Positions 1-5,355 of a stretch of DNA of 5,440 nucleotides are shown one piece after another. Made by a program: the position numbers and the translations under genes. The notes under the pieces are model-generated. The model saw nothing but the letters and a program-made list of their open reading frames with translations. It made no database searches and was not told the origin of the DNA. Within the stretch, counting starts at the first letter, position 1; the number at the start of each line of letters is the position of its first letter. The stretch covers positions 1 through 5,440 of the forward strand of contig JAWOGL010000276.1 in NCBI GenBank assembly GCA_046496945.1, written 5' to 3'. Source of the DNA: Desulfonatronovibrio sp046496945. GTDB lineage: Bacteria > Desulfobacterota > Desulfovibrionia > Desulfovibrionales > Desulfonatronovibrionaceae.

Positions 1-86
1 CCTGCCATGGGAACTGGCAAATCCGCCATCGGACTTGCAGATTTTGACACTTTAAGCAACGGCAAGATCCTGGCATGCCCTCAGGG
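1..86. other. Left-edge region downstream of the yrdC-family gene, unresolved
   Basis: Beyond the yrdC-family stop codon, two minus-strand frames stay open to the window edge. One starts at an ATG at 74-76 and reads MPGSCRCLKCQ..., with a CxCxxC cluster; its only purine-rich ribosome site (GAGGG, 78-82) is a single base from the ATG, which is too close. The other frame reads ...KVSKSASPMADLPVPMA and could start at a GTG or an internal ATG, neither with a clear ribosome site. With fewer than 26 codons visible neither can be assigned. No terminator hairpin was found after the yrdC-family stop, so read-through into a following gene is possible. Confidence 0.2.
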
Positions 87-692
87 TTATGCTCCTGTAT
101 CTTTATTCATAATCTGCGCAGCGGATATCTTGCCGGGTCTGATGATCATCAGTTCTTTAGATCCGCAAACTTTTACCAGAGTAGACGGCAGGTCCCCGGC
201 CGGGGCCTGATGAGAATCCAGTACAAAGTCCACTTTTGCCCTCAGATGCCTGTCCAGCTCCCGGAGTTTTGCGCATGAAGGTTTTCCACTGAAGTTGGCG
301 CTGGTTGCAATGAGCGGAAAACCTGCCCTGAGGCAGAGATCTGCCGCGTCCTGGTGCGGAGTAACCCTGATGGACACCATCTGGTCAGAGTCCTTGACCC
401 CGTAAGGTATGCGGTTTCCAGCTCTGACCAGAATGGATAATGGACCGGGCCAGAAGTCTTCAGCCAGTTTTCCGGATAAATCATCGATATCCGCAACTTC
501 CATACATTGAGAGACAGATCCCGCGACCAGGGGCAAAGGCTTATGCTCCGGACGGCCTTTGATTGTTCTGATTTTTTCCAGTACTCCGGCATCTGTGCCC
601 AGACCGCCCAGGGCAAAAAAGGTTTCTGTGGGGTATATGATCACCTTGCCTTCTTTGATCACCCGGACTGCTTGATTAATCTTATTATTCAT
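87..692 (-). CDS. tsaC: Threonylcarbamoyl-AMP synthase (Sua5/YrdC/YwlC family)
   Basis: This family makes L-threonylcarbamoyl-AMP from threonine, bicarbonate and ATP, the first step of the t6A37 modification of ANN-decoding tRNAs in the cytoplasm. Visible hallmarks, numbered from the ATG chosen here (201 residues, normal for the single-domain form): IIYPTETFFALG at 18-29, KGRPEHKPLPL at 45-55, FWPGPLS at 80-86, SIRV at 107-110 and TSANFSG at 130-136. The usual STxVD near the C-terminus reads STLVK. The frame stays open to a TTG at 764, but the extra 24 residues (MDYLVDVPDQ...) have no family similarity and no ribosome site, so ATG 690-692 is preferred although its own ribosome site is also weak. 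The neighbouring plus-strand gene is divergent. The YciO paralogue cannot be excluded from motifs alone; family membership is near certain. Confidence 0.93.
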   Translation of the reverse strand: MNNKINQAVRVIKEGKVIIYPTETFFALGGLGTDAGVLEKIRTIKGRPEHKPLPLVAGSVSQCMEVADIDDLSGKLAEDFWPGPLSILVRAGNRIPYGVKDSDQMVSIRVTPHQDAADLCLRAGFPLIATSANFSGKPSCAKLRELDRHLRAKVDFVLDSHQAPAGDLPSTLVKVCGSKELMIIRPGKISAAQIMNKDTGA

Positions 693-854
693 ATTAATAT
701 TTTTATTCAAAGGCCGATAAAATAGTATGCCTGCCTGGTCAGGTACATCTACTAAATAATCCAAAAAATCAATTCAATTTACTTTGGCAGGAAAGTTGCT
801 CATTACTTACCAAAGTTCATATTCACAGGAAAATTTTTCCGTTAAGGAGAGACT
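693..854. other. Divergent intergenic region
   Basis: This 162-base AT-rich gap separates the divergent yrdC-family gene and the plus-strand gene at 855. It holds the sigma-54 promoter described separately and the ribosome binding site AAGGAGA at 844-850. A short dyad, CCTG-GT-CAGG at 734-743, lies about 45 bases upstream of the -24 element. It could be an activator site, but it is too short to claim. No convincing sigma-70 promoter for the yrdC-family gene was seen. Confidence 0.6.
785..800 (+). promoter_or_regulatory. Sigma-54 (RpoN) -24/-12 promoter
   Basis: The sequence TGGCAGGAAAGTTGCT matches the sigma-54 consensus TGGCACG-N4-TTGCW at all but one defined position (G790 in place of C). 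The invariant GG (786-787) and GC (798-799) are separated by exactly ten bases, as the family requires. Transcription would be expected to start near 811, giving a leader of about 44 bases before the ATG at 855. Such promoters need an enhancer-binding AAA+ activator, which is not encoded in this window. The match, spacing and intergenic position ahead of a good ribosome site make a chance hit unlikely, but no activator site could be assigned. Confidence 0.8.
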
Positions 855-1322
855 ATGAAAATTAATCCGGAACAAATTCATCAAATAGCCCGGGAAAACG
901 GGAATGTTCAGAAAAACAGAAATTCAAATGAATTTGGAAAAATGCTGGAACAGGAAATCTCCAGGGAGCAGTCAGGCACCGGAACAGGATCATCATCCGC
1001 TGCCAGACTGGATATTATGCAGCAGAGCCAGCTTCTGGGCAGTTCATTAATAACCTCACAAAAACAGGAACCGTCATTTATGAACCAGATGGACAGCCTT
1101 ATGAACATGTGGGAAAATTATGCCGCTGATATGGATTCCCGGGATTCCAGTCTGAAAAAAGTCTACCAGGAACTGCAAGATATTACTCAGGGAATTAAGG
1201 ACATGAAAAAATCATCGTCCTTTGATCATCAACGTCCGGAAGTAAAATCCATAATTCAGGAACTTGAGGTAATGAGTACTACTGAAATGATCAAGTTTAA
1301 CCGCGGAGACTATATCGCGTGA
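855..1322 (+). CDS. Hypothetical protein, sigma-54-driven, 155 residues
   Basis: I do not recognise the family. The start is well supported by AAGGAGA at 844-850, five bases from the ATG when measured from GGAG. The protein is hydrophilic, with no signal peptide, membrane segment or cysteine. Residues 1-38 are polar and contain NEFGKMLEQEIS. Residues 41-50 (GTGTGSSSAA) are a low-complexity linker. Residues 75-117 are methionine-rich and look helical, possibly coiled coil (SFMNQMDSLMNMWENY, then LKKVYQELQDITQGIKDM). The tail, 130-155, ends in ELEVMSTTEMIKFNRGDYIA. Small helical proteins of this type under sigma-54 control sometimes belong to flagellar or type III export systems. That is inference only; no flagellar gene is nearby. 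It is transcribed convergently with thpR. Confidence 0.85.
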   Translation: MKINPEQIHQIARENGNVQKNRNSNEFGKMLEQEISREQSGTGTGSSSAARLDIMQQSQLLGSSLITSQKQEPSFMNQMDSLMNMWENYAADMDSRDSSLKKVYQELQDITQGIKDMKKSSSFDHQRPEVKSIIQELEVMSTTEMIKFNRGDYIA

Positions 1323-1366
1323 TCAAGGCTAAAATCCGGCTTGCATTCAGAAACAGTACATGCTCA

Positions 1367-1921
1367 TCAAACCGGCACAGCCCTGCTTAAAATCTCATAT
1401 CTGGGGCCGGTCTGACTTAAAAAGCTTTGCCAGAGATTTACCTGGTCAACTTTGAAAGCTGGCCACGCCAGATTGCTTACATAATCTGTCAACTCATTCC
1501 ATGGATCGTTTTTATGAAAATTCTTGATCCGGGCAAGGGTAAGATGTCCCTTAAAAGGCCTTACATTCTTTTCAAAACCAAGAACTGACAGATCCTCATC
1601 AATGCGGTCTGCCAAGCTGATCAATGCATGAACATCCTGCCCGAGTCCCAGCCATGCCACCCTGTACATGCCTTTTAAGCCAAAGAATCCTCCTCCTGAC
1701 CCTTTTAAGGTAAAGTTATCGAAAGTCATTTCCTGCATGAATTCAGCAAGTACCGGCAATCTGGTTTGTTCCACTTCCCCTAGAAATTTAACAGTTAAAT
1801 GCCAGTTTCCCGGCTTTGTCCAGATCAGCTTTGATTTAAACCTTCCGTCCCACTCCTTTTTTATGGAGCCCAGCATTTCCTGATACTGATCAGGCAACGG
1901 TATTCCAATAAATACTCTCAT
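1367..1921 (-). CDS. thpR: RNA 2',3'-cyclic phosphodiesterase (2H phosphoesterase, ThpR/LigT)
   Basis: A two-histidine (2H) superfamily enzyme that hydrolyses 2',3'-cyclic phosphate RNA ends to 2'-phosphomonoesters; members also show reversible 2'-5' RNA ligase activity. Both catalytic HxTx motifs are present: HLTV at 41-44 (in NWHLTVKFLGEV) and HLTL at 126-129 (in RPFKGHLTLAR). The N-terminus MRVFIGIPLP is typical, as is the length of 184 residues. The ATG at 1919-1921 follows a G-run (TGGGGGTTT), which would be a short-spaced ribosome site. It starts 35 bases after the stop of the upstream hypothetical gene, so the two are probably co-transcribed. No hairpin with a T-run follows the stop; the 44-base gap to the convergent gene at 855-1322 shows no clear terminator. 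Confidence 0.93.
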   Translation of the reverse strand: MRVFIGIPLPDQYQEMLGSIKKEWDGRFKSKLIWTKPGNWHLTVKFLGEVEQTRLPVLAEFMQEMTFDNFTLKGSGGGFFGLKGMYRVAWLGLGQDVHALISLADRIDEDLSVLGFEKNVRPFKGHLTLARIKNFHKNDPWNELTDYVSNLAWPAFKVDQVNLWQSFLSQTGPRYEILSRAVPV

Positions 1922-1956
1922 AAACCCCCAGTGAAGAAACCGTTTCCGGGTGAAAC

Positions 1957-2424
1957 CTATCCAAAAGCCAGATTGTTAAGAGGGGTTTTGCCCTGAAACA
2001 TATCATCAAGAAGCCCTCGTTCGTGCTTTTGGATCACTAAATCTGATACCGGCGGAGGGTTGCCTGCCCTGGCATAAATTTTCAGCCCCTTATCAATAAA
2101 ATCAGACAGGACAAACCCGGCCTTGACCCGGACTGGACTGGGAACCTCATCCCATTTAACATTGAGGTTAACAAACGGAGTATCCTGACCGGCAAGGCGG
2201 ATAAGATTACCTGTACGCACCAGGGTTTCCTGGATAAGCCCGGGACTGAATCCACTCCATTTTGCCAGGGAAGTAAAAAAGGACGGCTGCAGAACAAGGT
2301 AGTAAAGTGGATCGATTTTACAGGCAGAGGATAAACCTGCTACGTTAAGAATACTGGAATCTTCAAGATATTTTTCAGCCACCCGCCGCTGCAGTTCCGT
2401 TAAAATCTGCTGATAATCATGCAC
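1957..2424 (-). CDS. Hypothetical protein upstream of thpR
   Basis: I do not recognise this family. The preferred start is GTG 2422-2424, with AGGAG at 2433-2437 eight bases away, giving 155 residues. The same frame stays open to a GTG at 2503-2505 (182 residues), with an in-frame ATG at 2485-2487. Those starts have poor ribosome sites, and the longest would begin at the edge of the repeat block at 2505-2606, so they are unlikely. A -10-like TATATT on the minus strand (2456-2461), without a good -35, also fits a start near 2424. The product looks soluble: a helical N-terminus (DYQQILTELQRRVAEKYLED), a middle with LYYLVLQPSFFTSLAKWSG, and FVNLNVKWDEVPSPVRVKAGFVLSDFIDKGLKIYAR toward the C-terminus. 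It has no signal peptide or membrane helix and a single cysteine. Its gene precedes thpR by 35 bases. Confidence 0.75.
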   Translation of the reverse strand: MHDYQQILTELQRRVAEKYLEDSSILNVAGLSSACKIDPLYYLVLQPSFFTSLAKWSGFSPGLIQETLVRTGNLIRLAGQDTPFVNLNVKWDEVPSPVRVKAGFVLSDFIDKGLKIYARAGNPPPVSDLVIQKHERGLLDDMFQGKTPLNNLAFG

Positions 2425-2504
2425 TGCCTGTTCTCCTGATAAATGTTTTTTTGTAAATATAACGTAACTATTTACCACATACGGCATATGTCCATTTAAC
2501 CACA

Positions 2505-2606
2505 CTGGATTCCGGCTTTCGCCGGAATGACGGAAAAAGGCAACTGCCTGCTTTAACCGTCACCCCGGTCCCGGATCGAGTCCGGGATGACGGATCCGGG
2601 GTCCAG
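2505..2606. repeat. Composite REP/MITE-like palindromic element
   Basis: Two hairpins form a 102-base block. The first has perfect 8-bp arms, ATTCCGGC (2509-2516) and GCCGGAAT (2521-2528), with loop TTTC, followed by GACGG. The second has 12-bp arms with one mismatch, CCGTCACCCCGG (2557-2568) and CCGGGATGACGG (2582-2593). It can refold into an inner perfect 7-bp stem (2569-2575 with 2581-2587). The block ends are imperfect inverted repeats: CTGGATTCCGG (2505-2515) against CCGGGGTCCAG (2596-2606), matching at 9 of 11 positions. Sequences of the form GCCGGAATGACGG and CCGGGATGACGG are common dispersed intergenic repeats in proteobacteria. No transposase is encoded here, so any mobility would be in trans. 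The hairpins may also limit read-through from the kinase operon. Confidence 0.7.
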
Positions 2607-2753
2607 GTCTTCTTATTCGATCTTGCTGAATAGTTACAATATAACAGGACTTGGAAAAGGGTTCAATCAAAGAATTGGAATGGTGAAAACAGAAAGCAAC
2701 TGTTTACCACAGCCACGGGCCGGCCCTGGATTAACAGAGCAATTGGGAGATTT

Positions 2754-2776
2754 TCAACAACCAGTTACGTTGTTGA
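2754..2776. repeat. Inverted repeat downstream of the kinase gene
   Basis: Perfect 8-bp arms TCAACAAC (2754-2761) and GTTGTTGA (2769-2776) flank a 7-base loop, about 40 bases past the kinase stop codon on the minus strand. On that strand the stem is followed by AAAATC rather than a T-run. It therefore does not fit a standard intrinsic terminator, although it may mark the 3' end of the operon transcript. Confidence 0.4.
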
Positions 2777-2814
2777 TCGGGAATATGGGGTGAACAGTAG
2801 GGGTAAATAAGCAT

Positions 2815-4161
2815 TTATGCGCCCTGTCTGACAGGCAAAACATGAAATCTGCAGACCCGGTCCTGGTCCAGCGCTGCGCCCTGATTCATATCCAGTATCC
2901 AGGCCCTGGTTCTGCTTTGAGAATCAGCACTCCAAAGCCAGGAAATCTCCTGAAGATTCCATAGATCAGGGGCGCAAAAATCTTCAAGATTCTGTCTTGG
3001 TTCAAGCAGAGTCATAAGCTCTTCCATAGTAGGCACCCGCCAGGGAAATCTATTTCCAGAGGCGGAATCCTGCTGGTTTAATGTCTGAATGTATTTAAAT
3101 GCCTGGTCAAAGTTCAGTTTTCTGCCGGAAACACTCCCAGCCCAGATCAGACCGGTAGCATGATCCAGAATTTCCTGGTCAGTTATTTCAAATTTGTTTT
3201 CAGTGTATTTTACAGGCTGCATTAAGCTGTTCATGTTCTGGAAAGGAACAACATTACTTTTTCCCGTACGAACAGGACGGCTTCGAACGTCTGAACCACT
3301 TTTAAGGACACCTTCATGCCTGTCACCAGCCAGGGCGCATACCTGTTCCTGCCGTCTTATCCAGTCTGCCTGAAGATCTTGCAGCTTGTTTTGCATGGCT
3401 GAGGCATCAGGAAAACGGTTTGCAGAATCCTGATCCAGAGCCTGTTCCAGCAGGTTCTTCCAGTCTTCACCAAGAAGAGAATGCCCGGCAAAGTCCACTT
3501 CACCGGTGCCGGGCAGATATCCGGTTACCATTCTTTGCAGAATAACTCCCACTGAATAAATATCAGCGCGCGGGTCCGCCTTTTCAGGATTATCAATCTG
3601 TTCTGGCGCGGCGTAATAAGGAGAGCCCACAATCATTCCTTCCGGGGTTTGTTCATTATCATGCTTGAACCGTGATAATCCGAAATCTATTATTTTAACC
3701 TGTCCAGTGCGGGTAAGCATTATGTTCTCGGGTTTGATATCCCTGTAAATCAGGCCGGACTGATGAAAACCGGATAAAGCGTCCAATACCTGAAAAATAA
3801 TATCCAGAGCCTTTAATGGCGACAACGGCCGGGTTGGCTTTTCCACCAATGTTTGTTCGCCGATGAGAATCCCCAGGTTCAGGCATAAATATTCCTGAAC
3901 CATAAAAGGCAGATCTCCATGCTCCCCCACCTCAAAGATCCTGGCCACGTGCCGGTTTCGAAGCTTTTCCATAATGCCGGCTTCTTTAAAAAATCTTGTT
4001 TTAATCTCTTCATAGCCAAGAATGTCCAGCATTATTTCACTGGGACGCATAATCTTCAGGGCCCTCAGTTGATTAGAGTCCGGGTCCAGAACCTTATATA
4101 CACTGCCCATTCCGCCGCGGCCCAGCAGGCTGAGCAGCCGGTATTTTCCAATACAGCGCAC
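2815..4161 (-). CDS. Ser/Thr protein kinase with C-terminal DUF1566 (Lcl) domain
   Basis: A Hanks-type (PknB-like) kinase of 448 residues. The kinase domain spans about 7-265: glycine loop GRGGMG (14-19), ATP-binding Lys36 in ALKIM, probable helix-C Glu60, catalytic loop YRDIKPEN (139-146, Tyr in place of the common His, as in AGC kinases), DFG (159-161), APE (185-187) and DIYSVG (200-205). All residues needed for catalysis are present. A polar linker (about 270-325) leads to a DUF1566/Lcl-type domain (about 328-446) with ATGLIW, WRVPTMEELMTL, WLWSAD and VCRFHVLPVR. No transmembrane segment is visible, unlike many PknB kinases, so it is probably cytosolic. The start is GTG 4159-4161, with GAGG seven bases upstream; that site lies in the last codons of the phosphoesterase gene, whose stop is four bases away, so coupling is likely. 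The substrate is unknown, and DUF1566 has no settled biochemical role. Confidence 0.93.
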   Translation of the reverse strand: MRCIGKYRLLSLLGRGGMGSVYKVLDPDSNQLRALKIMRPSEIMLDILGYEEIKTRFFKEAGIMEKLRNRHVARIFEVGEHGDLPFMVQEYLCLNLGILIGEQTLVEKPTRPLSPLKALDIIFQVLDALSGFHQSGLIYRDIKPENIMLTRTGQVKIIDFGLSRFKHDNEQTPEGMIVGSPYYAAPEQIDNPEKADPRADIYSVGVILQRMVTGYLPGTGEVDFAGHSLLGEDWKNLLEQALDQDSANRFPDASAMQNKLQDLQADWIRRQEQVCALAGDRHEGVLKSGSDVRSRPVRTGKSNVVPFQNMNSLMQPVKYTENKFEITDQEILDHATGLIWAGSVSGRKLNFDQAFKYIQTLNQQDSASGNRFPWRVPTMEELMTLLEPRQNLEDFCAPDLWNLQEISWLWSADSQSRTRAWILDMNQGAALDQDRVCRFHVLPVRQGA

Positions 4162-4165
4162 TTGC

Positions 4166-4888
4166 CTACCTCAAACGCAGGGCAAAATACTCCGGGAAAC
4201 CCCGGTCATAAATGCCCTGAATTGTCTTTTCAATATCATATTCAACAAAAAAGACTTCAATAGTCTGTTCTGACTGATCCCAGATAACGTATTTGGCTCT
4301 GTTGTCTCCATCACGGGGCTGGCCTACACTGCCGACATTTACAAGTGTTTTTTCCTCCTTGAGTTCATGAGGCCCGGGGGAAATTCTTTTGCGCATAATT
4401 TCAGAGGGAGTGCAGGAGATCATTTCCAGTTCATGAGTATGACCCACAAAGACCATGCTCTGCTTCACATCAGCCATTATTCGCAGAAGTTTTTTTTCGT
4501 CTGTATCAAAAAGGTATCTGGTCACAGAATCGGGCGGACACCCATGTACCAAAAGCATGTCGTGTTCTTTGCGAACCCTTGGCCAGGTGGAAATATATTC
4601 AGAAGAGTACTTAGACAGAAGTTTGACAGCGTGATCAAAGTGTTCGCGGGTGGGATCATTAAAATAATTTTTCACTCCGGGCTGAATCAGGGCCAGTTCA
4701 TGATTGCCCAGAACACAGGGGATATCTTTGTCATGTAAAAGACGTACGCAGAGTTCAGGTTCCGGACCATAGCTGATGGCGTCTCCCAGAAAATAGCAGG
4801 CCTGGACATTCCTGGAATCAATATCCTTCAACACCTGGCGGAAAGCCTCAATATTTCCGTGTATATCTGAAAAAACAGCTATGCGCAC
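4166..4888 (-). CDS. Calcineurin-like metallophosphoesterase (YfcE/MJ0936-like)
   Basis: A dinuclear-metal phosphoesterase of the compact Metallophos_2 type. All metal-binding motifs are visible, numbered from the start chosen here: SDIHGN (Asp8, His10), GDAISYGPEP (Asp36), GNHE (61-64), VHG (His115) and GHTH (149-152). The family-typical VNVGSVGQPRDGD follows. It has no signal peptide, so it is cytosolic. Relatives are phosphodiesterases or phosphatases of varied substrate; the substrate here is unknown. GTG 4886-4888 is preferred because the protein then begins VRIAVFSDIHGN, as the family does, and AAGG lies eight bases upstream (240 residues). The frame also extends to a TTG abutting the DsrE stop (4943-4945, 259 residues), without a ribosome site. 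The gene sits between a DsrE-like gene and a kinase gene in one operon, so it could counteract the kinase, but its motifs are not those of PPP-type protein phosphatases. Confidence 0.92.
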   Translation of the reverse strand: MRIAVFSDIHGNIEAFRQVLKDIDSRNVQACYFLGDAISYGPEPELCVRLLHDKDIPCVLGNHELALIQPGVKNYFNDPTREHFDHAVKLLSKYSSEYISTWPRVRKEHDMLLVHGCPPDSVTRYLFDTDEKKLLRIMADVKQSMVFVGHTHELEMISCTPSEIMRKRISPGPHELKEEKTLVNVGSVGQPRDGDNRAKYVIWDQSEQTIEVFFVEYDIEKTIQGIYDRGFPEYFALRLR

Positions 4889-4945
4889 TGTCCTGACCTT
4901 ATTTAAAATTTGGATGGCTGGGTGTTGAGTGAAAGCAGCCTGCAA

Positions 4946-5293
4946 TCAAAAAACAATAACCTCATAACCCTGTTTCATATAGCCGGTCATGCCGGGATGT
5001 CCGGACATATCATCAAGCAGAATAAGATCCTGTTTTTGCGCGTCCTTTATTGTCCCCATTTTACTTGAACAAGCCCGGCATACCCCCAGAACGATTCCGC
5101 GGGACCTGGCCTTTTCCCATAATTTATTCAGGGGATTTTCCGGTTGAACAAGCTCTGGTATAAGTTTGGTTGCTGTGCCTTCTATAACAATACCGGCTTG
5201 CTGTCCATTATCCGACATATCCAGAGCATTAAGCAGAACATGAACAAAGCACATTGGATCACCGTTAAATACGAATAAAGCAGTCTTTTTCAC
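4946..5293 (-). CDS. DsrE-family protein
   Basis: A 115-residue single-domain protein with the DsrE/TusD-like fold pattern: N-terminal strand TALFVFNGD, a helix around FVHVLLNALDM, strand AGIVIEG, helix NPLNKLWEKARSRG, strand IVLGVCRACSSKMG and C-terminal YEVIVF. Cys72 and Cys75 (CRAC) sit where the persulfide-carrying cysteine lies in DsrE-type sulfur-transfer proteins. Known members pass sulfur in tRNA thiolation or sulfur oxidation. This one is a stand-alone paralogue whose partner is not visible, so sulfur transfer is inferred from the family only. The start is GTG 5291-5293 with a strong GGAGG (5299-5303) five bases upstream. It is the first gene of the probable operon with the phosphoesterase and kinase (57 bases before the phosphoesterase start). 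A perfect 15-bp inverted repeat lies directly upstream of its ribosome site. Confidence 0.88.
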   Translation of the reverse strand: MKKTALFVFNGDPMCFVHVLLNALDMSDNGQQAGIVIEGTATKLIPELVQPENPLNKLWEKARSRGIVLGVCRACSSKMGTIKDAQKQDLILLDDMSGHPGMTGYMKQGYEVIVF

Positions 5294-5308
5294 CTTATCC
5301 TCCAGATT

Positions 5309-5349
5309 TTTCCCCTTTCTTCTTTCGGGGACATAGAAGAAAGGGGAAA
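5309..5349. repeat. Perfect 15-bp inverted repeat upstream of the DsrE gene
   Basis: The arms at 5309-5323 (TTTCCCCTTTCTTCT) and 5335-5349 (AGAAGAAAGGGGAAA) are exactly complementary, with an 11-base loop. On the minus strand the stem ends five bases before the DsrE ribosome site GGAGG and begins six bases after a possible upstream stop codon (5356-5358). It is not followed by a T-run on the minus strand. On the plus strand it is followed by TATTTTT, but no plus-strand gene precedes it. It could be a terminator for the upstream gene, a transcript processing or stabilising stem, or an operator. Confidence 0.65.
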
Positions 5350-5355
5350 GTATTT

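Larger units (their letters stand above)
2425..2814. other. Gene-free stretch between kinase gene and hypothetical gene
   Basis: About 390 bases without a convincing gene. It contains the leader and probable promoter of the hypothetical gene (2425-2500), the composite repeat (2505-2606), and roughly 200 bases of unremarkable sequence (2607-2814). That last part holds a 10-bp palindrome GGGCCGGCCC (2717-2726) and a hairpin (2754-2776). A short plus-strand frame at 2587-2793 starts inside the repeat and has no ribosome site or protein-like character. Confidence 0.6.

Noticed and set aside
242..616. Minus-strand frame of 124 codons
   Set aside because: Shifted frame within the yrdC-family gene; the conserved YrdC motifs lie in the other frame throughout.
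734..743. Dyad CCTG-GT-CAGG upstream of the sigma-54 promoter as an activator site
   Set aside because: Only 4-bp arms, a single copy, and closer to the promoter than typical enhancer sites; not listed as a regulatory feature.
1323..1366. Convergent terminator between the 855-1322 gene and thpR
   Set aside because: No stem of more than about 4 bp and no T-run on either strand could be found.
2717..2726. 10-bp palindrome GGGCCGGCCC
   Set aside because: Isolated, with no spacer or partner site and no promoter nearby; too short to support a function.
2587..2793. Plus-strand frame of 68 codons
   Set aside because: It starts inside the palindromic repeat, has no ribosome site, and its product lacks protein-like pattern; chance open frame in a non-coding gap.
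3919..4263. Plus-strand frame of 114 codons
   Set aside because: Lies opposite the kinase and phosphoesterase genes, whose motifs are unambiguous, and spans the junction between them.
4367..4738. Plus-strand frame of 123 codons
   Set aside because: Antisense to the phosphoesterase gene, whose metal-binding motifs are intact; no ribosome site or recognisable domain.
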